Part shown: positions 22,644-31,905 of the stretch, in pieces
How the letters are laid out: the number at the start of each line of letters is the position of its first letter
Position numbering within the stretch: the first letter of the stretch is position 1
DNA from: Mangrovivirga halotolerans
GTDB taxonomy: Bacteria; Bacteroidota; Bacteroidia; Cytophagales; Cyclobacteriaceae
Length of the DNA stretch: 64,000 nucleotides
Direction of reading: 5' to 3'
NCBI RefSeq assembly: GCF_026241165.1
Contig: NZ_JAPFQN010000005.1
Coordinates: 1 to 64,000 of the forward strand
Program-made: the position numbers and the translations under genes
Notes under the pieces: model-generated
Database searches by the model: none
The model's input: only the letters and a program-made list of their open reading frames with translations
What the model was told of the DNA's origin: nothing

Positions 22644-25217
22644 TTATTTAACTATTTTCAACAGTTTAAGTGGTCTGATAATTATCAATGGAATTAAACT
22701 GGCTCCAATTATGTAAAGCCAAATTTCTTTTTCTAAAACACCTATTTCAAGAACCTCTTTTAAGAAAGGAACGAAATAAGTCAAAAACAGAAGAATTATG
22801 CAGAATACTATAGCCAACCATAAATGCAGGTTCTTAACTATTTCGTTTTTAAGGAGATTATCCCTGCGATCTATCAGGTTAAATGGATGCCAGAGTTGGG
22901 AAAATGCAAGGGTATAAAATGCAATGTTATTACTGGTTACAACATCATGTTTAAAATAAAATATACTGATATAATATAAAGCTAGTATACTGATGGTCAT
23001 AGTTGCCGAATAAACAACTATTGAAATCCAGTTTTTCCTGGATAATATAGCGTCATCAGCATCCCTGGACTTGTATTTCATTATAGACGGATTTCCTTCA
23101 CCCATTCCAAGGGCTAATGATGGAAACACATCTGTAACCAGGTTTAGAAATAAGATTTGCAAGGGTAATAATGGAAGTGACACATTGGTAAAAGCTGCTA
23201 TGGCCACGACCATTATTTCGGTCAGGTTACATGACAGTAAGTAGATGATAAAGTTCTTTATATTCTTAAATATGGTGCGGCCTTGTTTAATAGCTTTTAC
23301 AATTGATGAAAAGGAATCATCTTGCAATACCATATCTGCGGCATCTTTGGCTACCTGGGTACCTCTTACACCCATTGCAATGCCGACATCTGCTTTCTTA
23401 AGTGCCGGGGCATCATTTACACCATCGCCAGTCATTCCAATTACTAATCCTTTCTTTTGAAAATGGTTTATGAGATTAAGCTTTTGCTCAGGTGTAACCC
23501 TTGAGAATATCAGTGTATCATCAAGTTTTTTGCTATCAGTTACTGTGAAATCTTTTCCGTGAATTACATTAATTTTATCATTATCTTGAAATAAACCAAT
23601 TTGTTTAGCTATTGCTTTAGCTGTTTCAGAGTGGTCACCGGTGGCCATGATTACTTTTATTTCTGCTTCATGGCATTCATGGATAGACTGTTTTACATCA
23701 GCACGTGGTGGATCGAGAAAGCCGACCAATCCAAGGAATATTAAATCCTGATCATAGTTCTGATCAGAATTATTAGGCTTTTTAAAAGCAAATCCCAATA
23801 CTTTAAGGCCTAAAGAAGATAAGTTGTTTGTTTTATCGAGCCACTGATCCTTTACTAACTTATTTAAAGGTCCTGGGCCATTTTTACTGTCAATGAATTG
23901 ACAAATTTCAAGAATTTCAGCTGGACTTCCTTTGGCAGTTACGAAATAACCGGAAGATCCCTGATATAAATTGGCCATATACCGACTTGTGCTGTCAAAG
24001 GGTTTTTCATCCACTTCATGCCATTCATCCTGAGCGTTATCTATAAAAAGGCTGTCCTGTTCGTTTACATATTTTAATAAAGCAGTTTCAACCGGATCAC
24101 CAATGGCTACGCCTTTATCATTAATTGATGCATTATTGCATAGAACGGCCACTAATTTTAATATAGGTGAGGAGTCATTATTAGATAAGTGGACTTCTTC
24201 TACCTTTAATTCGTTTTCAGTTAATGTCCCTGTTTTATCAGTGATGATGACATCTGTTTCACCTAATGTCTCTACAGCAGCAAGTTTTTTTACAATTACA
24301 TTTGATTGGGCAAGCCTTAGCATTCCTTTTGCTAAAGAGATAGTAGCCACAATAGGGAGACCTTCAGGAATTGCGGCAACTGCAAGTGCAATCGCTGTTT
24401 CCAGCATGATATGTAATTGGTTTCCCCTAATCATTCCTACAGCAAAGAAGGGGATGATGATTATTATAGTCAGCCAAATAAGTTTTCGACTAAAAACATT
24501 CAATTTTTTATTGAGCGGAACTTCATCTTTTTGCGCCTCTTTGACCATTTTGGAAATAGTGCCCACCTCGGTGTTCAATCCTGTCCCGGTAACAACTGCT
24601 CTGGCATTACCTCTGCTAATTGATGTGCCTTTAAAAACCATATTTATCCGGTCAGCCAAAACGGTTTCTTTATCTAAAACCACCCCTTCATCTTTTGATA
24701 CTGAAATGGATTCTCCCGTCAGTGCAGATTCATTAACTTCCAGAGAAGCCAGTTCAATTAATCGGGCATCAGCCGGAATTATGTTACCCGCTTCCAAGAC
24801 AATAACATCACCGGGAACCAGATCTCTGGCATCAATTTCCTCTACATTACCATTTCTGACTACCAAAGCATAGATTTTATCAAGCTTACGGAGAGCCTCC
24901 ATAGAACTAATTGCATGAGCCTCGAGGATATAACCGATAATCGCATTGATCACAATGACTACAAAAATTGCTATTGACTCTGCGTAATCTCGAAAAAGTA
25001 AAGAAATCACAGCAGCTCCGAATAATAGGAACACAATAGAATTTTTAAACTGGTGGATAAATATGGTGAGTTTGGAAACTTTTTGATGGTCAGGCATTTC
25101 ATTGTGACCATATTTTTCCAGTCTATGAACACATTCTTCTTTTGTAAGTCCTGCAGGGCTCGATTTAAGTGTGGTTATTACTTCTGAGGCTGAAGAAGCA
25201 TGTGGGTTAGTGACCAT
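22644..25217 (-). CDS. Cation-transporting P-type ATPase (P2, Ca2+-type)
   Basis: An 857-residue pump with an N-terminal cation-ATPase domain, actuator loop LTGES, PEGLP in the fourth membrane segment, phosphorylation site DKTGTLTE, and hinge GDGVNDAPALKKADVGIAMG. The PEGLP motif and absence of heavy-metal domains put it in the P2 (Ca2+/Mn2+ or Na+) group; the exact ion cannot be read. About ten membrane segments. It begins 2 bp after the stop of the AI-2E-family gene, so the two form an operon. Confidence 0.94.
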   Translation of the reverse strand: MVTNPHASSASEVITTLKSSPAGLTKEECVHRLEKYGHNEMPDHQKVSKLTIFIHQFKNSIVFLLFGAAVISLLFRDYAESIAIFVVIVINAIIGYILEAHAISSMEALRKLDKIYALVVRNGNVEEIDARDLVPGDVIVLEAGNIIPADARLIELASLEVNESALTGESISVSKDEGVVLDKETVLADRINMVFKGTSISRGNARAVVTGTGLNTEVGTISKMVKEAQKDEVPLNKKLNVFSRKLIWLTIIIIIPFFAVGMIRGNQLHIMLETAIALAVAAIPEGLPIVATISLAKGMLRLAQSNVIVKKLAAVETLGETDVIITDKTGTLTENELKVEEVHLSNNDSSPILKLVAVLCNNASINDKGVAIGDPVETALLKYVNEQDSLFIDNAQDEWHEVDEKPFDSTSRYMANLYQGSSGYFVTAKGSPAEILEICQFIDSKNGPGPLNKLVKDQWLDKTNNLSSLGLKVLGFAFKKPNNSDQNYDQDLIFLGLVGFLDPPRADVKQSIHECHEAEIKVIMATGDHSETAKAIAKQIGLFQDNDKINVIHGKDFTVTDSKKLDDTLIFSRVTPEQKLNLINHFQKKGLVIGMTGDGVNDAPALKKADVGIAMGVRGTQVAKDAADMVLQDDSFSSIVKAIKQGRTIFKNIKNFIIYLLSCNLTEIMVVAIAAFTNVSLPLLPLQILFLNLVTDVFPSLALGMGEGNPSIMKYKSRDADDAILSRKNWISIVVYSATMTISILALYYISIFYFKHDVVTSNNIAFYTLAFSQLWHPFNLIDRRDNLLKNEIVKNLHLWLAIVFCIILLFLTYFVPFLKEVLEIGVLEKEIWLYIIGASLIPLIIIRPLKLLKIVK

Positions 25218-25219
25218 CT

Positions 25220-26323
25220 TTACGGTATCTTCGGTGAAGATTGTTTTTCGATATTTGCTTCCAACTCAACTTCATCCTTTGTTCCCAGAAGTATTGATAT
25301 TGGTTTCATTTCAGGTACCTGATCGGCAATAAGCTTAAGTATTGCAGTAAATGGAACAAATAAGACCATACCTATTACTCCCCATATAATCCCCCCGGCA
25401 ATAATCACGATCAATGTGATCAACGCATTAATCTTTAATTGTCGACTTACTGCAAGAGGAAAAATAATATTTGCTTCCAGAACCTGTACAATTGCAAAAA
25501 TTAATACCACCCCAATAGGGTAGAGGATTGAATCATATTTCAACCAGGAAACAGCCATTGGTAAGAGAGCTCCCATTGTTATCCCGAGGTAGGGGATAAA
25601 TGTTAAAATGGATGCTACAAAACCAAAGAAAACAGGATTCGGAATGCCTAAAAGGGCCAGTCCAATGCTATTCAAAATGCCAACTACTAAATAAACTATG
25701 CCCATTCCTTTGATGAACTTATAATATGTGATTATTACATCGGGTAATACTGTTTTAATATAATGTGATGCTGATTTGGGAAAAACCTCATATAAAAAGC
25801 TTACTAATACTCTGCGGTAATAAAGTATCAGTACAACATATACGGGAATGAGGACAATTAAAACCAGAGAAACTGATGACTGGTAAATTGTGGATGGTAT
25901 CAAAGGAAGAATATAAGCTGAGAAATAGTCCATCAGACTCTCAATTAATCCTTTGTCATTTTTTATGAACACTTTCATCCATGATTCTGATGCTTTGTTT
26001 TCAGTAGTTTGGATCCAGGTTTCCAGTTTACCCGACAGTGCAGGCCATTCTTTCATAAATTCCGAAAACTGGTATCCGAGTAGGGCTATAATTGCGCTTA
26101 TGGTAAGTAAAAAAAGGAAGAGACTAATTAAAATAGCTGATAACTGTGGGATGTGATGATTCTCCAGCCATTTACAAGCTGGGTAAAGTATGAAACAGAT
26201 AAAAAGAGCAACACTGAGTGGAATAAACAGGGGCTTGCCAAAATATAGTAGCAGCACAATAAAAAACATATATTGCAATGCTCTAAGCAGGTTATCTCCG
26301 GTAATGGCTTTTGAATTTGCCAT
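25220..26323 (-). CDS. AI-2E family transporter (TqsA/PerM-like)
   Basis: A 367-residue integral membrane protein with a pair of helices at 15-55, another near 65-90, a soluble section, and five or more helices from about 145 on. Typical family signatures include PVFFGFVASILTFIPYLG and GAL. Members export signalling molecules or act as Na+/H+ exchangers, so no substrate is assigned. It is the first gene of the pair with the P-type ATPase. Confidence 0.9.
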   Translation of the reverse strand: MANSKAITGDNLLRALQYMFFIVLLLYFGKPLFIPLSVALFICFILYPACKWLENHHIPQLSAILISLFLFLLTISAIIALLGYQFSEFMKEWPALSGKLETWIQTTENKASESWMKVFIKNDKGLIESLMDYFSAYILPLIPSTIYQSSVSLVLIVLIPVYVVLILYYRRVLVSFLYEVFPKSASHYIKTVLPDVIITYYKFIKGMGIVYLVVGILNSIGLALLGIPNPVFFGFVASILTFIPYLGITMGALLPMAVSWLKYDSILYPIGVVLIFAIVQVLEANIIFPLAVSRQLKINALITLIVIIAGGIIWGVIGMVLFVPFTAILKLIADQVPEMKPISILLGTKDEVELEANIEKQSSPKIP

Positions 26324-26494
26324 AATAACACATTTTCGATTTAAATGTTGGGTGTAAATAAAAATAATTGAAAGTCAATGTTTTACTTATGATGACAGTC
26401 AGAATTTGAGGTGACGTTGGTCAGAGGGGTAGTGAATGTAATTGAAATTGTAGATTTTTCTTTATATTGCTACAATCAATTTGTCAGGAAGATT

Positions 26495-27220
26495 ATGAAA
26501 AAAATCAGCTTCTTTTTCATAATGAGTATTTTCTTTTTAATCGTCCTGTTACTGGGCTTTTATCAAAGCTTTATCTTTCGACCATATTTTAGAGATACTC
26601 ATTTACCTTTCTACCTGATTACTCATGGAATACTATTAATAATCTGGTTTCTGGTATATTTTCATCAGAATTACCTGGTAGCTAAAGGTAAATTGATTTC
26701 TCATCAAAGAAATGGAAAATATTGGTTCGTTCTTGCTATTCTGATTACGCTCGCTAATCTCAATGTTCTAATATTTATTTCAAAAGAAAGTATTCTGGAA
26801 CAGGAAACATATTATTACCAGGTAAGAACGATAGAAAATGTTTCCCCGCTAGTAATTGGTAATTTATACCTTACCTTGTCAAGTGTTGGATTTTTATTTG
26901 TCGCTTATTTTAAGCGATTAAAAAAACACGTTCATAAAAGGGCAATATTTGCAGTTTCTTTAATCTGGTTACAACCTGCATGGGACCGGGCAATCAGGCC
27001 GCTGAAGCTGAATGAGATACAAGAATTCTTACCTTTTTTTATAATATATATTATTCCGGTAATTTTAATAGTTTATGATTATATAAAGCTAAAACGAATA
27101 ATGACTGTCTCAGTAGCTTTTCTGATCGTAGAATTATTAACCATTCCCATTGTGTTTACCCTGATTGATCTCGGGCTTGCAGAAAAGATAGTTTTGGGAA
27201 TTGGTCGAATTATTATCTAA
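26495..27220 (+). CDS. Seven-segment membrane protein, unknown
   Basis: The start at ATG 26495 is favoured by AGGAAG just upstream and by the hydrophobic start MKKISFFFIMSIFFLIVLLL; a GTG at 26411 would add unlikely residues. The protein has 241 residues and about six or seven hydrophobic helices, with HGILLIIWFLVYFHQNYLV near residue 48. It resembles small uncharacterised membrane proteins of Bacteroidota, with no recognised catalytic motif. Divergent from the AI-2E gene; kinase 2 follows. Confidence 0.75.
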   Translation: MKKISFFFIMSIFFLIVLLLGFYQSFIFRPYFRDTHLPFYLITHGILLIIWFLVYFHQNYLVAKGKLISHQRNGKYWFVLAILITLANLNVLIFISKESILEQETYYYQVRTIENVSPLVIGNLYLTLSSVGFLFVAYFKRLKKHVHKRAIFAVSLIWLQPAWDRAIRPLKLNEIQEFLPFFIIYIIPVILIVYDYIKLKRIMTVSVAFLIVELLTIPIVFTLIDLGLAEKIVLGIGRIII

Positions 27221-27327
27221 GTATATTTCGTTTTATAAACTTCTCTTTTTCTATAAAAACAATATGGATATTAGGAATTTAATAATAATTAGTATTATAT
27301 TCCTTATGAGCCATATTATAACAACTC

Positions 27328-28572
27328 ATGCTGTCGGTTATCATAAAGCAAAGTGTAAGTGGAATTGAAAATCAATTTGAAAGAACCCGGATAGTTGCTA
27401 CAATTTATATAGCATTAATACTTATAATTCTATGCTTTTTACTTTTTGTAAGTTGCCTGATTTATCAGGTAATTAACATGGCCATATTAAATGCAATTGT
27501 TATTATCGTTAGTCTTGTTACGATATATTTATGTAGAATACATAAAGGAAATATAGCTAAAAACCTGTTGTTGGCAACATTAATTCCTCTTGTTGTACTT
27601 GGTATTCACCTTGCATTTAATGACCTCAGATTTACAGATACGGAAAATTTTTTATTCGTAGTAATGGTGGTAGCTGTCTTCTTATTAGATGGCATCATTG
27701 AAAAGATCGTTTCTACTATAACAGTAATCTTTTTTATTTATTTCAAGCATTTAAAATACACATTAAAACCTGAGGATTTTAACAGTCCTGAATTCTTACT
27801 AATTATTAATTCAATAGGAGTGATAGTGATTTCCTATTTGGTGATGATTCTGTTAAAAAAATTGCTTGAGTCAATTATAATTAAATTAAATAAAGCCAAT
27901 GAAGATCAAAACAGGCTTATTAATATAATATCACATGATATCAGAAGCCCTATAAGAACTTTTGAAGCTTTATTAGATGCATATTTAAAAGGGTACATTA
28001 CAGAGAAGGAATTACTAGAAAATTCGGAATCTATAAAGACAAAAATAACGCCTTTAAAGGATATGATCGATGAGCTCCTTTATTGGTCTTTAAATCAACT
28101 AAAAGGCCTTAAGTGTAATCCCTCAAAAATTGATCTAGAGGAAGAGCTAGATAAATTATTAATACAATTAAAACCTGAATCAACAGCAAAGAACATCGAA
28201 ATAGTTAAAGAACTTAATCAAAAAGATGTCTATGCAGATCCAAATCATTTTAAAATAATAGCTCGAAACATAATTCATAATTCGATAAAATATTCCCCGG
28301 AAAATTCTACTATCAAACTGATTTCAAATGCAGATGAGAAGTCAACCTCATTAATAGTTTCAGATGAAGGAAAAGGTATGTCTGAAGAACAAATATGTAA
28401 AATCATGAACCAGGATATCTCTGTACTAACCAAAGGAACCAAAGGTGAGGTAGGAAAGGGGGTTGGTCTGACATTTTGTATTCACTTATTGAAATTAAAT
28501 AAAGGTGAAGTAAATATTAAGAGCGTAGTAAATGAAGGAACGAGATTTCAAATTGACCTTCCAAATAGATAA
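27328..28572 (+). CDS. Membrane sensor histidine kinase 2 (orphan)
   Basis: A 414-residue kinase with an N-terminal membrane sensor of about six segments (22-175), no large extracytoplasmic domain, H box LINIISHDIRSPIRTFEALL (His203), N box RNIIHNSIKYS, G1 DEGKGMS and G2 GKGVGLTF. No response regulator lies nearby. The catalytic half is closely similar to kinase 1 (17581-18504), while the sensors differ, so the two probably feed a common partner or are lineage duplicates. An overlapping 35-codon hydrophobic frame starts at 27264. Confidence 0.92.
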   Translation: MLSVIIKQSVSGIENQFERTRIVATIYIALILIILCFLLFVSCLIYQVINMAILNAIVIIVSLVTIYLCRIHKGNIAKNLLLATLIPLVVLGIHLAFNDLRFTDTENFLFVVMVVAVFLLDGIIEKIVSTITVIFFIYFKHLKYTLKPEDFNSPEFLLIINSIGVIVISYLVMILLKKLLESIIIKLNKANEDQNRLINIISHDIRSPIRTFEALLDAYLKGYITEKELLENSESIKTKITPLKDMIDELLYWSLNQLKGLKCNPSKIDLEEELDKLLIQLKPESTAKNIEIVKELNQKDVYADPNHFKIIARNIIHNSIKYSPENSTIKLISNADEKSTSLIVSDEGKGMSEEQICKIMNQDISVLTKGTKGEVGKGVGLTFCIHLLKLNKGEVNIKSVVNEGTRFQIDLPNR

Positions 28573-28590
28573 TTCTCTTATTAACTTCAA

Positions 28591-29127
28591 TTATTCATCC
28601 AATGTGAAATCAATATATATTGGCAATGCCTTTATAAGAGTCTGATAAATAATACAACAACTTTCTGTTCCTTTAATTAATTTCTTTATTAATTCAGTAT
28701 CCGAATCATTGTCTACTTTAAGTTTTACTTCAAGAAACATTCTCTGAAAATTAACAGGAACATCCTTATTTATCATCAATGTACCTCTAACATCTACATC
28801 TGCAGTTGCTCTGACGAAAGTATTTATTAAAGTGATTTGCAACCGGTTTGCTATTAACCTTAAAGTTGATTCAAAGCAAGATGCCAATGATGCACATAGC
28901 AAATCACCCGGATTGGGATAATCGTGCAAACCACCTACAGCCCGGTGAACTCCAATTTTAAACGGAACTTGCAACTCTTCATTAATGAACACTTCTGTAT
29001 GAAATGGATCCTTTAAACTCTTACCCTCTATGAAAGCTACATCTGTTATAGATGCTTTTTCCGGATGAATTTTATAGTCCTCAATGAGAGGAACCTGATT
29101 TTTTAATACAATAGACTGATTTCTCAT
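28591..29127 (-). CDS. OsmC-family peroxide reductase-like protein
   Basis: A 178-residue protein with the OsmC fold. The first conserved cysteine is in CASLASCFESTLR and the second in ESCCIIYQTL, which is the two-cysteine arrangement of Ohr/OsmC thiol peroxidases. Length is slightly above the family norm because of an N-terminal extension. It likely reduces organic hydroperoxides in the cytosol. It converges with kinase 2. Confidence 0.88.
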   Translation of the reverse strand: MRNQSIVLKNQVPLIEDYKIHPEKASITDVAFIEGKSLKDPFHTEVFINEELQVPFKIGVHRAVGGLHDYPNPGDLLCASLASCFESTLRLIANRLQITLINTFVRATADVDVRGTLMINKDVPVNFQRMFLEVKLKVDNDSDTELIKKLIKGTESCCIIYQTLIKALPIYIDFTLDE

Positions 29128-29395
29128 GATAAGGTAGTAGTGCCGTAAGGATGTATAATGATTAAAAGGGTTTTCTGATCTGATAATAATTACAAATAAT
29201 TTACGAATTGCTACTCTAATATTTTATTAAACTTCATAAAGAAAACAATTCCTCGAAGAAACCTGAGTGATTATTGATATACCCAACTCTGGGTATTTAC
29301 TTAATATTAAATGTTTAGTACTTTTAAAATAACCCGGTAAGGGCTAATCATCAACTATCGCGATTCATTTATTTCAAAACTAAAATCCTACAACT

Positions 29396-29650
29396 ATGCC
29401 ACATTATGCTCAGGGAACAACCGGATGGACAAAGCTTAAAGGATATCAGGCTTTATGGGATCCAAAGATTGATCTTGGAAAATTTTACTTTACTACATTC
29501 GAAGGAAAACGCCAGGAAACACCCTATATGACTGCTGAAAACTTTGCCAGGGTAATTGATATTTTAAGAAATGAAAAACCTGTTTATGGAAATGCAAGTA
29601 CAGGATCAGTGACTACTGCCGGGGAGGAAGTAGGAGAAGAAGAAACATGA
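29396..29650 (+). CDS. Small hypothetical protein with its own terminator
   Basis: An 84-residue soluble protein without signal sequence. The front half is rich in aromatic and charged residues (GWTKLKGYQALWDPKIDLGKF), and the tail is Gly/Thr/Glu-rich and probably disordered. It has a clear stand-alone layout: a long upstream region and a terminator at 29681-29708. No family is recognised. Confidence 0.65.
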   Translation: MPHYAQGTTGWTKLKGYQALWDPKIDLGKFYFTTFEGKRQETPYMTAENFARVIDILRNEKPVYGNASTGSVTTAGEEVGEEET

Positions 29651-29680
29651 AAATAAGTATTCAATTTTAACCTTTATTTG

Positions 29681-29708
29681 AGCACAAGTAAATCTTGTGC
29701 TTTTTATT
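29681..29708 (+). terminator. Terminator after the 84-residue gene
   Basis: AGCACAAG pairs with CTTGTGCT around TAAAT and runs into TTTTTATTTT. Confidence 0.88.
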
Positions 29709-29816
29709 TTAAGCGATATTAAAAGTACTTATGTGTTGATTGTGAAATTCTAATATATAATGTAAATTCTATTAGAATTAATTAGGTGTTAAACAACCTA
29801 TAAATCATCTCGATTC

Positions 29817-30605
29817 ATGAAAACAGACTTTTTTTCAAATACTTATTCAAGATTTATTCTTTTAGTTGTTTTAATGCTTATAAAACCAAATTTCATCTAT
29901 TCCCAAAATAATCAGGACACTGTTAAATATACACCTTACGAATTGTTGTCCAGCTATTATAATCAGGGATTTAAACCTTTTGCCAAGAGGAATTTTTATG
30001 TTGGGTTAGCATTTTCGTTAGAAGATAGAAAATTAACTAACACCAATGATATTTTTCAGCAGGTAATTGATGGTGAACGATTAAATTATAACATCCTGTT
30101 AAAAGGGGGGTACTATACCGGAGATTTCGGGATGGCAGGTATTTCCTTTAATTATTATCAGAATAAATTTCAAGGGGAAGTTTTCCGTAATCCTGATACC
30201 CTTCAATCTAATTCAATTACAAGGGGATTCGCGATTATCCCCAATTTTCGTTCATCAGTCCCGTTGACTAAAAATAATCGGCTAAGCTTTTTTACAATGC
30301 TTGAACTCAGGTTTGGGAGGAGTAATACACTGAGCAGAAATATTAAAAATATAGATGAGGTAGAAAAGATATATGGAACCGATTATAATTTTCGTGTTGG
30401 ATTAAGTCCTGGTCTTACATTTTTCGTAATGGAAGCCTTTGCTCTTGAGGTTCAACTGGATGTATTAGGATATGAATTAAATGTAGAAGAAAGCAGGTTG
30501 AATAATAATGAACCTTCAAGGGTTATCAGACAAAATGTAGATTTTAATATTAATCTTTTATCACTCCAACTCGGGTTGGCTTACTATTTCGGAGCCAAAA
30601 AATGA
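29817..30605 (+). CDS. Predicted outer-membrane beta-barrel protein
   Basis: A 262-residue protein with signal peptide (hydrophobic about 13-25, then Ser-Gln cleavage region) and repeated amphipathic strands ending in LSLQLGLAYYFGAKK, an aromatic C-terminal strand typical of outer-membrane barrels. The PCMD lipoprotein gene follows after 11 bp, so the pair is probably one operon whose products work together at the outer membrane. Confidence 0.8.
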   Translation: MKTDFFSNTYSRFILLVVLMLIKPNFIYSQNNQDTVKYTPYELLSSYYNQGFKPFAKRNFYVGLAFSLEDRKLTNTNDIFQQVIDGERLNYNILLKGGYYTGDFGMAGISFNYYQNKFQGEVFRNPDTLQSNSITRGFAIIPNFRSSVPLTKNNRLSFFTMLELRFGRSNTLSRNIKNIDEVEKIYGTDYNFRVGLSPGLTFFVMEAFALEVQLDVLGYELNVEESRLNNNEPSRVIRQNVDFNINLLSLQLGLAYYFGAKK

Positions 30606-30616
30606 TATAATACCCT

Positions 30617-31687
30617 ATGAAAAACTTTTACTTTATATTCTTCAGCTTAATTGTCTTTTCTTGTGTAGATGAAGATTTTTTTGGGTTGTCAGATCAGGGC
30701 AATATAAAAAACCTGGTAGTTAGAAATCAGGCTAAAAATGCAGTGATCAATCGAAATGACAAGACCGTAGAAGTCGAAATTCCGGGTGGAGTTGATCTTA
30801 CTGAAATTGAAATTCAAACTATCGAAATTTCCTCATTTGCCAGAGCAAATAAGAAAGCAGGTGATGTATTGAATTTAACTGATTCAGATCAGATTATTAT
30901 TACAGCTGAAGATGGAACTATTTCCACCTGGACTATTACAGCTTTTGTAGCCTCATCAACACCACAGCTTGATAACGGAGATCTTAATTCGTGGTATCAA
31001 ACAGCATCAGAATATTATGAACCCGGAGAAAGTGCGGCAAATACTATTTGGGGTACAGGAAATAAAGGGACACAGATATTAAATAAATTAGCTACTGTTC
31101 CAGAAGATCTGGGTAACGATAACCTGGCTGCCAAAATGATCACCCTTGATAATGGTTTATTAGGATCGACGTTTGGAGCACCTATAGCCGCCGGTTCTAT
31201 ATTCACTGGTGTATTTAATTCGGATAAGATCGATCCTTCAGACCCGGAAGCAGCGATTGAATTTGGCACACCATTTATCGGGCGTCCGATAAAACTAAAA
31301 TTTAAATATCAGTATGAGCCCGGAAGTGAAAATAAGGACAGGAATGGAAATCTTCTTCCGTATTCTGATATGCTGGATATCTATGCTTTACTGGAAGTTC
31401 GTGCAAATGGGAAAACTGAAAGATTAGCCACTGCATGGTTTAGAAGTGGTGATCCTTTAGAGAATCTTGTAGAAAAAGAGGTTTTATTTACTTATGGAGA
31501 ATTGGACAATAGCTTTCCGGATTATATGAAGCCAACAGACCACGGATATGTTAGTATGGATTCTGTAGAGTTTGTTCTCCCGACACACATTACTTTCGTA
31601 GCATCTTCAAGCTTTGGTGGTGCAGAATTTGCCGGGGCTATTGGCAGTACCTTAATTATTGATGATATTGAAATGGTTTATGAATGA
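30617..31687 (+). CDS. PCMD-domain lipoprotein
   Basis: A 356-residue protein with lipobox (FSCVDED). Residues 30-115 form a beta domain ending in TISTWTITAF, like the small domains that precede PCMD regions. From about 120 the sequence NGDLNSWYQTASEYYEP...WGTGN matches the start of PCMD, a putative carbohydrate metabolism/binding domain found on the surface of Bacteroidota. The exact ligand is unknown. It is probably exposed on the outer membrane with the barrel at 29817. Confidence 0.85.
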   Translation: MKNFYFIFFSLIVFSCVDEDFFGLSDQGNIKNLVVRNQAKNAVINRNDKTVEVEIPGGVDLTEIEIQTIEISSFARANKKAGDVLNLTDSDQIIITAEDGTISTWTITAFVASSTPQLDNGDLNSWYQTASEYYEPGESAANTIWGTGNKGTQILNKLATVPEDLGNDNLAAKMITLDNGLLGSTFGAPIAAGSIFTGVFNSDKIDPSDPEAAIEFGTPFIGRPIKLKFKYQYEPGSENKDRNGNLLPYSDMLDIYALLEVRANGKTERLATAWFRSGDPLENLVEKEVLFTYGELDNSFPDYMKPTDHGYVSMDSVEFVLPTHITFVASSSFGGAEFAGAIGSTLIIDDIEMVYE

Positions 31688-31884
31688 AATAATAATTTTT
31701 TAAATATTTATTAACAATAATATGACGTGAATAAATGTAATTATTTGGGTTTTAGGCTCATTTTTCAAAACATAAAAATCTATAATGTTTGAAAACTTCT
31801 TCCTAATTGATAATAATTGTATTTTAAATTAATTTGATCATTTAAAAGTGATTTAACAATTTCGGTCAAATCAAATTACATTAT

Positions 31885-31892
31885 TACCTTTG
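31885..31892 (+). promoter_or_regulatory. Candidate Bacteroidota -7 element
   Basis: TACCTTTG fits the TAnnTTTG consensus, 13 bp before the ATG of the AraC-type gene. The untranslated leader would be very short and no convincing -33 element is seen, so this is tentative. Confidence 0.35.
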
Positions 31893-31905
31893 GTTAGCCT
31901 CAATA

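Noticed and set aside
24103-24873. 256-codon plus-strand frame inside the P-type ATPase gene
   Set aside because: It is a shadow of the ATPase gene, which has all family motifs on the other strand.
22644-26323. Quorum-sensing (AI-2) export system
   Set aside because: The AI-2E family name alone does not show AI-2 transport; no luxS or lsr genes are present, and the partner is a cation pump.
27264-27368. 35-codon hydrophobic frame overlapping the start of kinase 2
   Set aside because: It starts with a plausible signal-like segment, but it is short, overlaps the kinase in another frame and shows no further support.
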